Assembly (NCBI GenBank): GCA_035934995.1
Contig: DASYXI010000007.1
Location: 62,001-126,000 of the forward strand
Origin: REEB95 sp035934995
GTDB taxonomy: Bacteria; Pseudomonadota; Alphaproteobacteria; ATCC43930; CGMCC-115725
Length of the DNA stretch: 64,000 nucleotides
Direction of reading: 5' to 3'
The notes beneath the pieces are model-generated. The model was not told the DNA's origin and did no database searches. It was given only the letters and a program-made list of their open reading frames with translations. Of the stretch, positions 44,081 to 54,450 are shown in pieces. Position 1 is the stretch's first letter. Each line of letters begins with the position of its first letter. A program made the position numbers and the translations under genes.

Positions 44081-45325
44081 TCACGCAAACAATTTCTGCG
44101 CCGCGGTCAGTGCGGCGGCCAGCGCGTCGATATCGCGCGTGTCGTTGTAAATGCCGAACGATGCCCGCGTCGTGCCGGCGAGACCGAGCTTATCCATCAA
44201 GGGCTGGGCGCAATGATGTCCGGCCCGCACCGCGACATGGTGCTGATCGAGCACGGTGGCAAGGTCGTGCGGATGCACGCCCTGCACGTCGACCGACAAG
44301 ATGCCGAGGCGGCGTTGTCCGGCGGGAATCAGGCGGATACCCGCCAACCGCGACAGCTTGTCGACGCCGTAGCCGGTGAGCTCCTCTTCATGCGCCGAAA
44401 TCGCCTCGCGGCCGAGCGCCTCGACGTAATCGAGCGCCATCGCCAAGCCGATCGCGCCCGAGATGTCCGGCGTGCCGGCTTCGAAACGATGCGGCGGCTT
44501 TTGGAACGTCGTCTTCTCGAAGGTGACGTGCTCGATCATGTCGCCGCCGCCTTGCCACGACGGCATGCCGTCGAGGATCTCAGCCTTGGCGTAAAGCACA
44601 CCGATGCCGGTCGGGCCGTAAATCTTGTGTCCCGAGAACACGTAGAAATCGCAATCGAGGGCGCGAACGTCGACCGGTAGCCGCGGCGCCGCCTGGCAAC
44701 CATCGACCAGGATCTTCGCGCCGTGTTTGTGCGCTAAACGGGTGATCGCCTCGACGGGCAGCATCGCGCCGGTGGCGTTCGCCAGTTGGGTCACCGCGAC
44801 CAGCTTGGTGCGCGACGATAGCCGCGCCTCGAACGCGGCGAGATCGAGACCGCCCGACGCGTCGAGCGGCGCAACAACCAGCTTCAAGCCGGTGCGCTCG
44901 CGGATTAACTGCCACGGGACGATGTTGGCGTGATGCTCAAGCTCGGTGATCAGCACTTCATCGCCAGGCTTGAGGAAGGTTACGCCCCATGAATAGGCGA
45001 TGAGGTTGATCGCCTCGGTTGCGCCGCGGACGAAGACGATCTCGTCGGCGGACGCGGCGTTGAGGAACCGGCGCACGGTTTCGCGCGCGCTCTCGTACCG
45101 GTCGGATGAGCGCGCCGACAGGCGATAGACGCCGCGATGCACATTGGCGTAATCGGTGCGATAGAACTCGGCGACGCCGTCAATCACCGCCGCCGGCTTC
45201 TGCGCCGACGCGGCGCTGTCGAGAAACACCAGCCCCGGATTATTGGCGAAGGCCGGGAAATCGCGCTTGATTCGCGCCGGATCGAATGCGGATTTCGTGT
45301 TGGGCTGCAATGCGGCACGGCTCAT
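44081..45325 (-). CDS. sufS: Cysteine desulfurase SufS
   Basis: PLP enzyme supplying sulfur for Fe-S clusters. 414 residues, class II: LDSAASAQKPAAVIDG, TEAINLIAYSWG, ITELEHHANIVPWQ, the PLP lysine in FYVFSGHKIYGPTGIGVLY (about residue 231) and the persulfide Cys in RAGHHCAQPLMDKLG (about 372) on the short loop that needs a SufU/SufE activator. Overlaps sufD by 4 bases. Function beyond doubt. Confidence 0.97.
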   Translation of the reverse strand: MSRAALQPNTKSAFDPARIKRDFPAFANNPGLVFLDSAASAQKPAAVIDGVAEFYRTDYANVHRGVYRLSARSSDRYESARETVRRFLNAASADEIVFVRGATEAINLIAYSWGVTFLKPGDEVLITELEHHANIVPWQLIRERTGLKLVVAPLDASGGLDLAAFEARLSSRTKLVAVTQLANATGAMLPVEAITRLAHKHGAKILVDGCQAAPRLPVDVRALDCDFYVFSGHKIYGPTGIGVLYAKAEILDGMPSWQGGGDMIEHVTFEKTTFQKPPHRFEAGTPDISGAIGLAMALDYVEALGREAISAHEEELTGYGVDKLSRLAGIRLIPAGQRRLGILSVDVQGVHPHDLATVLDQHHVAVRAGHHCAQPLMDKLGLAGTTRASFGIYNDTRDIDALAAALTAAQKLFA

Positions 45326-46629
45326 GCGACGCCTCCCGCCAGCCAGCGTGTGACATGCCGGCCAAGATGCGCGCGCAGCGCCGTGTCGTCCTCGATGCGC
45401 TCGATCACTTCGGCGGCAAACGCTTCGACCAACATGCGCCGTGCTTCGGCCGGAGGAATGCCGCGGCTTTCAAGATAGAACAGCGCCGTTTCGTCGAGAT
45501 CGCCGACGGTGGCCCCGTGACTGCACTTGACGTCGTCGGCGAGGATTTCCAACTCTGGCTTGGTGTCGATGGCGGCGCGCGCACCGAGCAGAAGATTCTT
45601 GCTGAGCTGATTGGCGTCGGTTTTCTGCGCATGCGGCCGCACGCCGATGGTACCGAGGAACACGCCATGGGCGCGATCGGCGGCGACGCTCTTATAATAT
45701 TCGCGCGTGATGCAGCGTGGCGCGGCGTGATCGACCACGGTCGCGATCGTGCCTTCCTGCTCGCCGCGCAGCAGCGTCGCGCCGAACAGGCCGCATGCTG
45801 CACCTTCGCCATCGAATTTCAGCTGCACGTCGGTGCGCGCAAGCTTGCCGCCGAGCGAAAGGATGAAATTCTCGTATCGCGCATCGCGGTCGAGTTCGAT
45901 CCGGTTATGGCCGATATGGATTGCCGCCGCGCCCTCGTCCTGTAGCTTGACGTGGCGCAACGCGGCGCCGGCGCTGACGGTAATCACATCGACTGCGTTG
46001 ATCCAATAACCGCCTTCGCCCGCAAACGTCTCGATCACGGTCGCGCGGCTGCCAGCGCCGAGCAAAATCAGATTACGCAGCTGCGCCGAGCGGCCGGCGG
46101 CGCGACCGAGGTGGATGACCTCAACTGCGCGGTCGAGCACCACGTTGGGTTCGAACGCCAGCACGAAACCGTCGGCGAACAGCGCGGCGTTGAGCGCGAT
46201 GAACGGTTGCGCGCCGAGCGCATCGGTTTCGCGTAGTGCCGTGTTCATGAAATCGGGCCGATCACGCAATGTCTGCGTGGTCGAGGCGAGCCACACGCCT
46301 TCGGGCAGCTTGCCGATTGCCGAAAGCTCCGGCACGAAGGCGCCATCGACCAGCACGATCCGATGCGCCGCGTTTGGATAGAGCCATGGCGCGATATCGG
46401 CCGCGGCGACTTTGCTCTTGCCTACCGCCGGCGGAAACGGTGCTCGCTGCAACGGCTGAAGATCGGTGAAGCGCCAGGCTTCCTGTTTGCGCGTCGGAAA
46501 GCCGAGCTCCGCGAAACGCTGCATCGCGCTTTCGCGCCGCTGCTTCAGCCATCCCGGTTCGGCCGTGTGCGTGTGCGGCTGCGCCTTGAACGCTTCGACG
46601 TAAGGCTGAATTTCGGCGATGGCGCTCAC
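45322..46629 (-). CDS. sufD: Fe-S cluster assembly protein SufD
   Basis: Part of the SufBC2D scaffold complex. 435 residues; helical N-terminal part with GFPTRKQEAWRFTDLQPL, then the right-handed beta-helix core with GEGGYWINAVDVITVSAGAALRH, and the conserved His-bearing DDVKCSHGATVGDLDETALFYLESRGIP (seen as KCSHGATVGDLDETALFYL). GTG start at 46629 overlaps the sufC stop by 4 bases. Confidence 0.96.
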   Translation of the reverse strand: MSAIAEIQPYVEAFKAQPHTHTAEPGWLKQRRESAMQRFAELGFPTRKQEAWRFTDLQPLQRAPFPPAVGKSKVAAADIAPWLYPNAAHRIVLVDGAFVPELSAIGKLPEGVWLASTTQTLRDRPDFMNTALRETDALGAQPFIALNAALFADGFVLAFEPNVVLDRAVEVIHLGRAAGRSAQLRNLILLGAGSRATVIETFAGEGGYWINAVDVITVSAGAALRHVKLQDEGAAAIHIGHNRIELDRDARYENFILSLGGKLARTDVQLKFDGEGAACGLFGATLLRGEQEGTIATVVDHAAPRCITREYYKSVAADRAHGVFLGTIGVRPHAQKTDANQLSKNLLLGARAAIDTKPELEILADDVKCSHGATVGDLDETALFYLESRGIPPAEARRMLVEAFAAEVIERIEDDTALRAHLGRHVTRWLAGGVA

Positions 46630-47375
46630 GCCGCGTCTCCGTAAGCGCCGTAGCCCGTCTGTTCGAGCTCGAGTGCCAATTCCTTGCCGTCCGACTTGAC
46701 GATGCGGCCGCCCGACAAAACGTGCACGCGATCGGGCACGACATGCTCCAACAGGCGCTGGTAATGCGTGATCATCACGATGGCGCGTTCCGGTCCGCGC
46801 AGGGCGTTGATGCCGCGCGACACCATCTGCAACGCGTCGATGTCGAGGCCGCTGTCGGTCTCGTCGAGGATCGCGAGCTTCGGTTCGAGCATCGCCATCT
46901 GGAAGATTTCATTGCGCTTTTTCTCGCCGCCGGAGAATCCGACGTTGACGCCGCGCTGGAGCAGATCTTCGCCGATCTCGAGCAGCTTGAGCTTGGCGCG
47001 CACCGCCTTGAGGAACTGGCCGGCGTCCATGTCGCTCTCGCCGCGCTGCTTGCGCACGGCGTTCAGCGCGGCGCGCAGGAAATACATGTTGTTGACGCCA
47101 GGAATCTCGACTGGATACTGGAACGCGAGGAACACGCCTTCGCGCGCGCGCTCGTCTGCCGCCATCGTCAGCAGATCGCGTCCATGGAACAGCACCTGGC
47201 CGTCCGTCACGTCGTAGCCCGGCTTGCCGGACAGCACGCCGGCGAGCGTGCTCTTGCCCGAGCCGTTCGGACCCATGATGGCGTGCACCTCGCCCGCCTT
47301 CACGACGAGATCGACGCCCTTGAGGATCTCGCGCCCTTCGCTGATCCGCGCGTGCAAATTCTTGATTTCAAGCAT
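46626..47375 (-). CDS. sufC: Fe-S cluster assembly ATPase SufC
   Basis: ABC-type ATPase that drives the SufBCD scaffold. 249 residues: Walker A GPNGSGKSTLAGVL, Q-loop FLAFQYPVEIPGV, signature NVGFSGGEKKRNEIFQM, Walker B LAILDETDSGLDIDAL and the switch MITHYQRLLEH. All SufC-specific residues are seen. ATG at 47375, 2 bp after the sufB stop; the frame upstream overlaps sufB and is not used. Confidence 0.97.
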   Translation of the reverse strand: MLEIKNLHARISEGREILKGVDLVVKAGEVHAIMGPNGSGKSTLAGVLSGKPGYDVTDGQVLFHGRDLLTMAADERAREGVFLAFQYPVEIPGVNNMYFLRAALNAVRKQRGESDMDAGQFLKAVRAKLKLLEIGEDLLQRGVNVGFSGGEKKRNEIFQMAMLEPKLAILDETDSGLDIDALQMVSRGINALRGPERAIVMITHYQRLLEHVVPDRVHVLSGGRIVKSDGKELALELEQTGYGAYGDAA

Positions 47376-47377
47376 AT

Positions 47378-48819
<1,442 letters not shown>

Positions 48820-48823
<4 letters not shown>

Positions 48824-49290
48824 CGCGCGGCTCCCTGGCCGTCCGTCGGGCCGGGCTTGGGGGGCAGTTTCATCCACTGCGCGAAAATCGCGGCGGGCGT
48901 CATCTCCGCCAAATTCATGCCGGCGAGCGCCGTGCCGACGGCATCGTTGATCCGTTTCCAATGTGGCTTGGTTGAGCAGAAATCGGTCCGGGTGCAATCC
49001 GGACCATGGATCGTGCACTGCGTCACGCCAATGGCGCCGTCGATAGCGGCGACGACCTCGGCGATCGAGATCGCCTGCGCCGGCCGGGCCAGCCGATAGC
49101 CGCCGGCCGCGCCCCGCGAAGCGGTCACCAGGCCGCCGTGCGCCAACGCCTTGAGCAGCTTGGCGACCGTGGTCCGCGGCAGGCGGGTTTCCTCGGCCAA
49201 TGTCGCGGCATTGGTCTGCCGCTCCGGATGGGCGGCGAGCTGGGTCGCGACGATGACGCCATAGTCGGCGAGCTTGCTGAGAATAATCAC
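48820..49290 (-). CDS. Rrf2-family SUF operon regulator
   Basis: First gene of the SUF operon. 156 residues with the Rrf2 winged helix: ILSKLADYGVIVATQLA, LPRTTVAKLLKALAHGGLVTASRGAAGGYRL (seen in parts) and three cysteines C92, C99 and C105 in TQCTIHGPDCTRTDFCSTK that should bind an Fe-S cluster. It would sense cluster supply and autoregulate the operon. GTG start at 49290, GGAGA about 7 nt ahead. C-terminal extension of about 20 residues is Pro/Gly-rich. Called SufR or IscR in different genomes. Confidence 0.94.
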
Positions 49291-49460
49291 CCGCGTCTCC
49301 GTATTTAGGACTGCTTCGGTACTCTATAACATCGGCACTAAACCGCGGCTTTCAACCCGAAACAACCCTTTTGTGATCAGGGACTTGTGGCCTACCGTCG
49401 CAGCGACTGCGGCCGCTGTTAACCGTGTTTTGCCAACCATGCTTAATGCGAGCCGGATGA

Positions 49461-49539
49461 ATTAACCATAGTCTCACATACAAGATTAATAGTGATCAAT
49501 AATATATTGGTTTTAAAACATTTTATATGGTCCTTTCTC
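49461..49539. other. AT-rich island upstream of a beta-helix gene
   Basis: About 25% G+C over 79 bp in a window of roughly 65% G+C, with runs such as AATAATATATTGG and TTTTAAAACATTTTATATGG. It immediately precedes the broken beta-helix gene. The rest of the 249-bp gap between the Rrf2 gene and that ORF (49291-49460) has ordinary composition; no gene or clear promoter pair was found in it. AT-rich leaders of this kind are typical of transferred genes silenced by MucR/H-NS-like proteins, and a MucR is encoded at 5.6 kb. Confidence 0.6.
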
Positions 49540-50991
49540 ATGCATCTCCGCCGTGCCGTTCTGCTCGCGGTGGCCGCCCTCGTGCTGGCCGCCACGCCCT
49601 CCCTCGCCGACATGGTGATCAAGCTCCAGAACGGCCAGGTCATTACCGTGCCGGGGTCCAAGCCGGGCGACATCGAGTCGTTGAGTTTCACCGGCTCGAA
49701 ATCCCCTGTTTCGGGTACGGCAGCACCGATCACGCTCCCCAGCGCAACCGCTGCGGTCGCGGCCGCACCGGTCGCCATGCAGAGCGGTGGCGCCCATCCG
49801 CCGGCTGGCGCTCTCGTCCTGCCACCGATGAAGCCGGGCCATCCGAGCGGCCGCGTGCTGCACGTCGGCCCATCGCGCGAGCTCAAGGTGCCGAGCCAAG
49901 CCGCACACGAAGCCAAGACAAGAACGGCGACGTCATCGAGATCGATGCCGCCGATTATCGCGGCGACGTTGCGGTGTGGAACCAGAACGACATCGTCATC
50001 CGCGGTGTCGGCGGCCGGCTCCATCTTTATGCTGATGGCGATGCGGCGCAGGGCAAGGCGATTTGGGTCACCCACGGCGACAAGATCCGCATCGAGAACA
50101 TCGAGTTTTCAGGCTGCACGGTCGGCGATGGCAACGGTGCCGCTATTCGCGCCGAAGGCGCCGGTCTGAGCCTGGTCAACGTCTATATCCACGACAACCA
50201 GCACGGGATTCTTTCGGCCCCCAATCCCAAAAGCGACATCGTCATCGAGAATTCCGAGTTCGCGCACAACGGTACGACCAGCGGCTCGACCCACGGCATC
50301 TACATCGGCCAAGTGCGCAACTTCGTGCTGCGCGGCAGCTATTTCCACGACACCGTGACCGGCCACCACGTCAAGACGCGCGCGCTCAACAACTACATCC
50401 TCTACAACCGCATCATGGATTATCCCGAAAGCACGGCGAGCTATTCGATCGACGTGTCCAACAGCGGCCGCACGTACGTCATCGGCAACATCATCGAGAA
50501 AGGGCCGCGCGCCGAGAATTACGCCATGATCGCCTATGCGATGGAGGGCTCGACCAATCCGCTGCAAGAGCTGTACGTCGTCGGCAACACCATGGTGATG
50601 GACCGCAATTCGGGCCTATTCATCCGTTCGCGTTCGCCCAACGCCGCCTTCGTCGCCGACAACATCATGCCGGGCCCGGCATGCTGATCACCGGCGCGGG
50701 CGTTTTCGTCAACAACGTGCTTGCCGCCGGCGTACACGCCGAGCCTGACGAGCTCAACGCCAACGGCAGCCGCGGCAACCGAGTCGTCAACGATGTGCGC
50801 TTCGTCGACGCAGCGCATTACGATTATCACCTGCGGCCGAGCTCGCCGGCGATCGGCGCCGGTGCTGATCTTGGTGCTGCCGCCGGTTTTTCAGTTTGCG
50901 GCCGAGCTACGTACCTCAGACGCCGCTCGGCATCGCTGCGCGCGCGACGGCGGGTCCGCTCGACGACGGCGCGATTCCGTCCCAGCCGTAA
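49540..50991 (+). pseudogene. Secreted right-handed beta-helix protein, broken by three frameshifts
   Basis: Frame 1 (49540 to about 49916): signal peptide ending near residue 23 (PSLA-DMVIK), then an Ala/Pro-rich region to SQAAHEAK. Frame 2 (about 49917-50687): DKNGDVIEIDAADYRGDVAVW, IRIENIEFSGCTVGDG, HDNQHGILSAPNPKSDIVIE and VIGNIIEKGPRAENYAMIAY, a beta-helix coil series. Frame 3 (about 50688-50895): MLITGAGVFVNNVLAAGVH and HYDYHLRPSSPAIGAGADLG. Frame 4: LRPSYVPQTPLGIAARAT and AGPLDDGAIPSQP to the stop at 50991. Each junction is repaired by one extra base, near 49917, 50676 and 50895. It may be a decaying gene or may reflect base-call errors. Function unknown; relatives are polysaccharide-lyase-like. 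Confidence 0.75.
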
Positions 50992-51000
50992 AACGCACCG

Positions 51001-52119
51001 CTATTCCTTCGGCTTCGGCACCGCGCTCCAATAGGCGCGGTAGGCGGTGATGCGCTGACCCGCGAAGGCGGGCGGCGCGGCATTGGCTTCATTGTGAATG
51101 TGCACGCCGTGGCCGAGGTCGAGGTGCGCGCCGACTTGCGCCACGATCTCGCCGCCGGCGAGCTTGTTGTTGATGACGGTCGCACTGGTGTCGGGCGCCG
51201 CCGCGACGATGCCGCCGGTGCCGATCAGGACGTTGTCCGCCACGCGCGCACGCGTCGCGCGAAACAGATAGATGCCGGGCTCCCCGGGACAGGCAAGGAC
51301 GACATTTTTGCGGATCGTGCTGTCGCGGTTTTCGTCCTTGTCGCAGGTGCCTTCGCAGAACTGCGGACCGGTTGCGCTGCCGCCGAGCGACAAGCCGCGC
51401 GTATACGGTTGGTGCGGCAACTGATCGGCGCAGAGAACGATGTTGCGCTCGATCAACGTGCCAGACGAGTTGCCCTTGAAGAACAGCGCATAGCCGTAAT
51501 CGTCGGTGCGCGTCGCCGGATGGTTGAACGTCTTGCCGTAATCGGCGATGAGGTTGTCGCGTACGATCCAGTGTTTGCCGCCGACGACGTCGATCGGCGC
51601 GATCGGGTTGTCGGTGTGGCGGACGTGCGTGCCGAAGAGCCAGTTGCCTTCAATGCGCACGTTATCCGGGAAACGCCCGCCCTCGCCGTTGCCCTTGATG
51701 TGCGCGTTGAAGTCGTGAATGCGGTTGTGACGGATATCGACGCGATCGGCACCGGCGACGATATGAAAGGCGTGTTCGCAATCGGTGTCGGTATCGCACG
51801 CGCCGGCGATGTCGAGGTTCTCGAACACCCAGTCGGGCGCCGCGATCTTGATGAATTCGGTTGCCTTCGTTGTCAACGTGACGTCGCCAAGGCGCGGCGC
51901 GCGCACCACAATCGGATGACCGAGGGTGCCGCCATGATGCAGGCGGATGGCGGGCAGAACGTAATGGCCCGGCGCAATGGTAATGACGTCGCCGGGCTGG
52001 GCGCGTTGCAGCGCGGTCAGAATGCCCGCGACATTGGAAACCGTGATGGCGCGCGCCGCCGCGGGCCCGTTCCAGAGTGCCAGAAGCACGAGCGCTGTCA
52101 GCGCCGCTCGCTTTGTCAT
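51001..52119 (-). CDS. Secreted right-handed beta-helix repeat protein
   Basis: 372 residues, intact. Signal peptide ends near residue 24 (AARA-ITVSN). The first coil AILTALQRAQPGDVITIAPGHYVLP is the standard opening of pectate-lyase-like beta-helices (seen as LQRAQPGDVITIAPGHY), followed by repeats such as PDWVFENLDIAGACDTDTDC, RVDIRHNRIHDFN, NVRIEGNWLFGTHV and HWIVRDNLIADYGK. Cys pairs suggest periplasmic disulfides. No catalytic triad of a known lyase is identifiable. It faces the broken beta-helix gene tail to tail, 9 bp apart. Substrate probably a polysaccharide, by fold only. Confidence 0.85.
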   Translation of the reverse strand: MTKRAALTALVLLALWNGPAAARAITVSNVAGILTALQRAQPGDVITIAPGHYVLPAIRLHHGGTLGHPIVVRAPRLGDVTLTTKATEFIKIAAPDWVFENLDIAGACDTDTDCEHAFHIVAGADRVDIRHNRIHDFNAHIKGNGEGGRFPDNVRIEGNWLFGTHVRHTDNPIAPIDVVGGKHWIVRDNLIADYGKTFNHPATRTDDYGYALFFKGNSSGTLIERNIVLCADQLPHQPYTRGLSLGGSATGPQFCEGTCDKDENRDSTIRKNVVLACPGEPGIYLFRATRARVADNVLIGTGGIVAAAPDTSATVINNKLAGGEIVAQVGAHLDLGHGVHIHNEANAAPPAFAGQRITAYRAYWSAVPKPKE

Positions 52120-52165
52120 CGCCCCAATATGCCCTATCCTCCCCGCCCGGAGAAAGCGGGGGCAA

Positions 52166-53380
52166 ATGGATTTCGAGTTCTCCGACAAATCAAAGCGTAT
52201 CCAGGCGCAGCTCAAGGCCTTCATCGCCCAGCATGTCGCGCCGCGCGACTCCGAGTATCGCCGGCTTGTTGCACAAAGCGTGTTTCCGCCGCCGTTCATC
52301 GAAGATCTAAAGGCGAAGGCGCGTGCCGCCGGGCTATGGAATCTGTTCCTGCCCGGCCTCAAGCCCGACGAACCCGGCACGCAGCTGTCGAATCTCGATT
52401 ACGCACCATGCGCCGAGATCATGGGCCGGATGCTGTGGTTGGCGGAACTCTTCAACTGCAATGCGCCCGACACCGGCAACATGGAGTTGCTGCATCTCGC
52501 CGCGAATGCCGAGCAGCGCAAGCAATGGCTCGCACCATTGCTCGAAGGCAAGATCCGTTCGGCCTTCGCCATGACCGAGCCTGACGTCGCCTCGTCGGAC
52601 GCCACCAACATCCGCACGTCGATCCGGCGCGACGGCGGCGACTGGGTGATCAGCGGCCGCAAATGGTTCATCACCAACGCCGCCGATCCGCGTTGCAAGC
52701 TTTTCATCGTCATGGGCGTCACGTCGCCCGAGCGCAAGGAAGCGCACAGGCGCCAGAGCATGGTGCTGGTGCCGGCCGGCGCCAAAGGTCTCACGGTCGT
52801 GCGCAACCTGCCGGTGATGCATGAGCTCCATCCGCAAGGTCATTGCGAGGTCGCGTTCGACAATGTGCGCGTGCCGGCGACGAATCTGCTTGGCGAGGAA
52901 GGCGGCGGCTTCGCCCTCGCCCAGGCGCGGCTCGGTCCCGGCCGGATTCATCACTGCATGCGGTCGATCGGCGCGTGCGAATTGGCGGTCGAATTGATGG
53001 TTGCGCGCGCGCGTTCGCGCCAGACCTTCGGTGCGTCCCTCGCGGAACATGGAACGATCCGCGAGTGGATCGCCTTGTCGCGGATCGAGATCGAGCAGGC
53101 ACGGCTACTGGTGCTCAAGGCCGCGTGGCTGATGGACAAGGCCGGCAACAAAGCCGCCCGGCGCGAAGTGGCGTTGATCAAGGTGGCGGTGCCGCGCATG
53201 CAGGTGACGATCGCCAACCGCGCCATGCAGGTGTTCGGCGCCGCCGGTCTGACGCAGGATACGCCGCTGGCGGAAATCTGGAGCTGGGGCCGCGCCTTGC
53301 AGATCGTCGACGGTCCGGACGAAGTCCATCTCCGCGCCATCGCGCGCGGCGAGATCAAAGCGGCGCAAAACGCGAAGTAG
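52166..53380 (+). CDS. Acyl-CoA dehydrogenase family protein
   Basis: 404 residues. FAD-binding motifs AFAMTEPDVASSDATNIR and WFITNAADPRCKLF, PQGHCEVAFDNVRVPATNLLGEEG, ARSRQTFGASLAEHG and the C-terminal QVFGAAGLTQDTPLAEIWSWGRALQIVDGPDEVHL (seen as FGAAGLTQDTPLAEIWSWGR). The base position, usually Glu or Gly near the end, reads IVDGPDEVH, the arrangement of the ACAD10/11 branch and of FadE-like medium/long-chain enzymes. ATG at 52166, ribosome site weak. Ends 3 bp from the convergent carbonic anhydrase gene. Chain-length specificity unknown. Confidence 0.9.
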   Translation: MDFEFSDKSKRIQAQLKAFIAQHVAPRDSEYRRLVAQSVFPPPFIEDLKAKARAAGLWNLFLPGLKPDEPGTQLSNLDYAPCAEIMGRMLWLAELFNCNAPDTGNMELLHLAANAEQRKQWLAPLLEGKIRSAFAMTEPDVASSDATNIRTSIRRDGGDWVISGRKWFITNAADPRCKLFIVMGVTSPERKEAHRRQSMVLVPAGAKGLTVVRNLPVMHELHPQGHCEVAFDNVRVPATNLLGEEGGGFALAQARLGPGRIHHCMRSIGACELAVELMVARARSRQTFGASLAEHGTIREWIALSRIEIEQARLLVLKAAWLMDKAGNKAARREVALIKVAVPRMQVTIANRAMQVFGAAGLTQDTPLAEIWSWGRALQIVDGPDEVHLRAIARGEIKAAQNAK

Positions 53381-53383
53381 CGA

Positions 53384-54124
53384 TCAGCTCAGCAGACTCA
53401 CCTTGCCGCTCGCCAGATCGTAGAACGCCGCGACGACCGTGAGCTGCTTCTGCTTGATTGCATCGGCGATCACCGGCGAGGAATCGCGCAACAGCGCCGC
53501 CTGAATCTTCGCGTTCGCTTTGATCGCCGCGTCGAGATCCTTGCCCGCCTGGTCCACCGCCGGCCGGATGTAGCGGTAGAGACCGCTGATCTGTCCTGGC
53601 ACGGCCTTGGCGTCGATCGACGCTTTCACCGCGCCGCAATTCGCATGGCCGAGCACCATGATCGCCTTGGTGCCAAGAACCGCGACACCGTATTCCAGGC
53701 TGGCAATAATTTCCGACGAGGCAATGTTGCCGGCGACGCGCGTAACGAAGAGATGGCCGATAGTTTGATCGAACGCGAGCTCGACGGGTACGCGCGAGTC
53801 CGCACAGGACAACAACGCGGCGAATGGCTCTTGTTTCTCGGCGGTCTTCGCCTTCAGCATCTTGAGGTCGTCGTTGAACGAGGTCATTCGGCCTTCGACG
53901 AACCGTTTGTTGCCTTCCATCATTTCATGCAGCGCGGCGTCGGGACTGAGGACCGTCTGGGCGCGCGCCGCTGGCACTGCCGCAAGGTCGAGCGCCGCGG
54001 CGGCCACCATGCCGGCCGCTGCGCTCGCGACCGACGACGTCAGGAACGCGCGCCGTGACCGATCGACGCCGGATGAAGGCGCGACCGCAGCGGCAATTCG
54101 ATTGGCGTGATTCAATGACAGCAT
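53384..54124 (-). CDS. Tat-exported beta-class carbonic anhydrase
   Basis: Interconverts CO2 and bicarbonate, here in the periplasm. 246 residues. A twin-arginine signal is clear, DRSRRAFLTSS (residues 21-31) with an Ala-rich core and ARA-Q cleavage near residue 55. Zinc ligands C107, H160 and C163 and the Asp-Arg dyad D109/R111 are in LLSCADSRVPVE and VLGHANCGAVKA. GAGGGAGAC precedes the ATG at 54124. The longer upstream frame lacks similarity. Divergent from the second importer operon across 326 bp. Confidence 0.93.
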   Translation of the reverse strand: MLSLNHANRIAAAVAPSSGVDRSRRAFLTSSVASAAAGMVAAAALDLAAVPAARAQTVLSPDAALHEMMEGNKRFVEGRMTSFNDDLKMLKAKTAEKQEPFAALLSCADSRVPVELAFDQTIGHLFVTRVAGNIASSEIIASLEYGVAVLGTKAIMVLGHANCGAVKASIDAKAVPGQISGLYRYIRPAVDQAGKDLDAAIKANAKIQAALLRDSSPVIADAIKQKQLTVVAAFYDLASGKVSLLS

Positions 54125-54450
54125 CGTCTCCCTCGCTTTCCATCTCTCGGCCGCGTTGACCGATCCTCGACGATGGTACGGGTTCTCTGGTGCACCAGAA
54201 AGAGAACGATAACGGCCCGCGGAAAGCGGCCTCGCAGCGCCCTTTTCGCCGAAACCGGACGTGGGCAAAGAGCCCTCGCCGACCGAGGTTGCGCTGGCAT
54301 CCCGACCACCGATGGGCCATGATCTTGCCGACACGCCATCCGCTACGGCAGCGCCGCCGACGCACGGCGGCGTAAAGATCTCCATCGGTCTATTGCATCG
54401 GAGGAGACGTCCTGCCCGCGGTCGCGACAAAACAGGGAGGACACAACCTT
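54125..54450. other. Non-coding divergent region between carbonic anhydrase and liv2 genes
   Basis: 326 bp without a supportable gene. It must hold promoters for both directions. The only structure I see is the nested dyad at 54182-54207 (listed separately) and the ribosome site GGGAGGA at 54435-54441 for the binding-protein gene. No convincing -35/-10 pair stands out. Confidence 0.6.
54182..54207. promoter_or_regulatory. Nested palindrome, candidate operator
   Basis: A perfect 14-bp palindrome TCTGGTGCACCAGA (54186-54199) lies inside a second inverted pair GTTCTCT (54182-54188) / AGAGAAC (54201-54207). It is 58 bp from the carbonic anhydrase ATG and about 245 bp from the importer ATG, so it fits best as an operator for the former or both. 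Regulator unknown. Confidence 0.5.

Noticed and set aside
49291..49460. Rrf2 operator upstream of the suf operon
   Set aside because: Only a weak imperfect dyad is seen around 49301-49325; too few matching positions to call.
51094..52584. Plus-strand 496-codon frame across the intact beta-helix gene
   Set aside because: Opposite strand encodes a signal peptide and regular beta-helix coils; this frame has neither.
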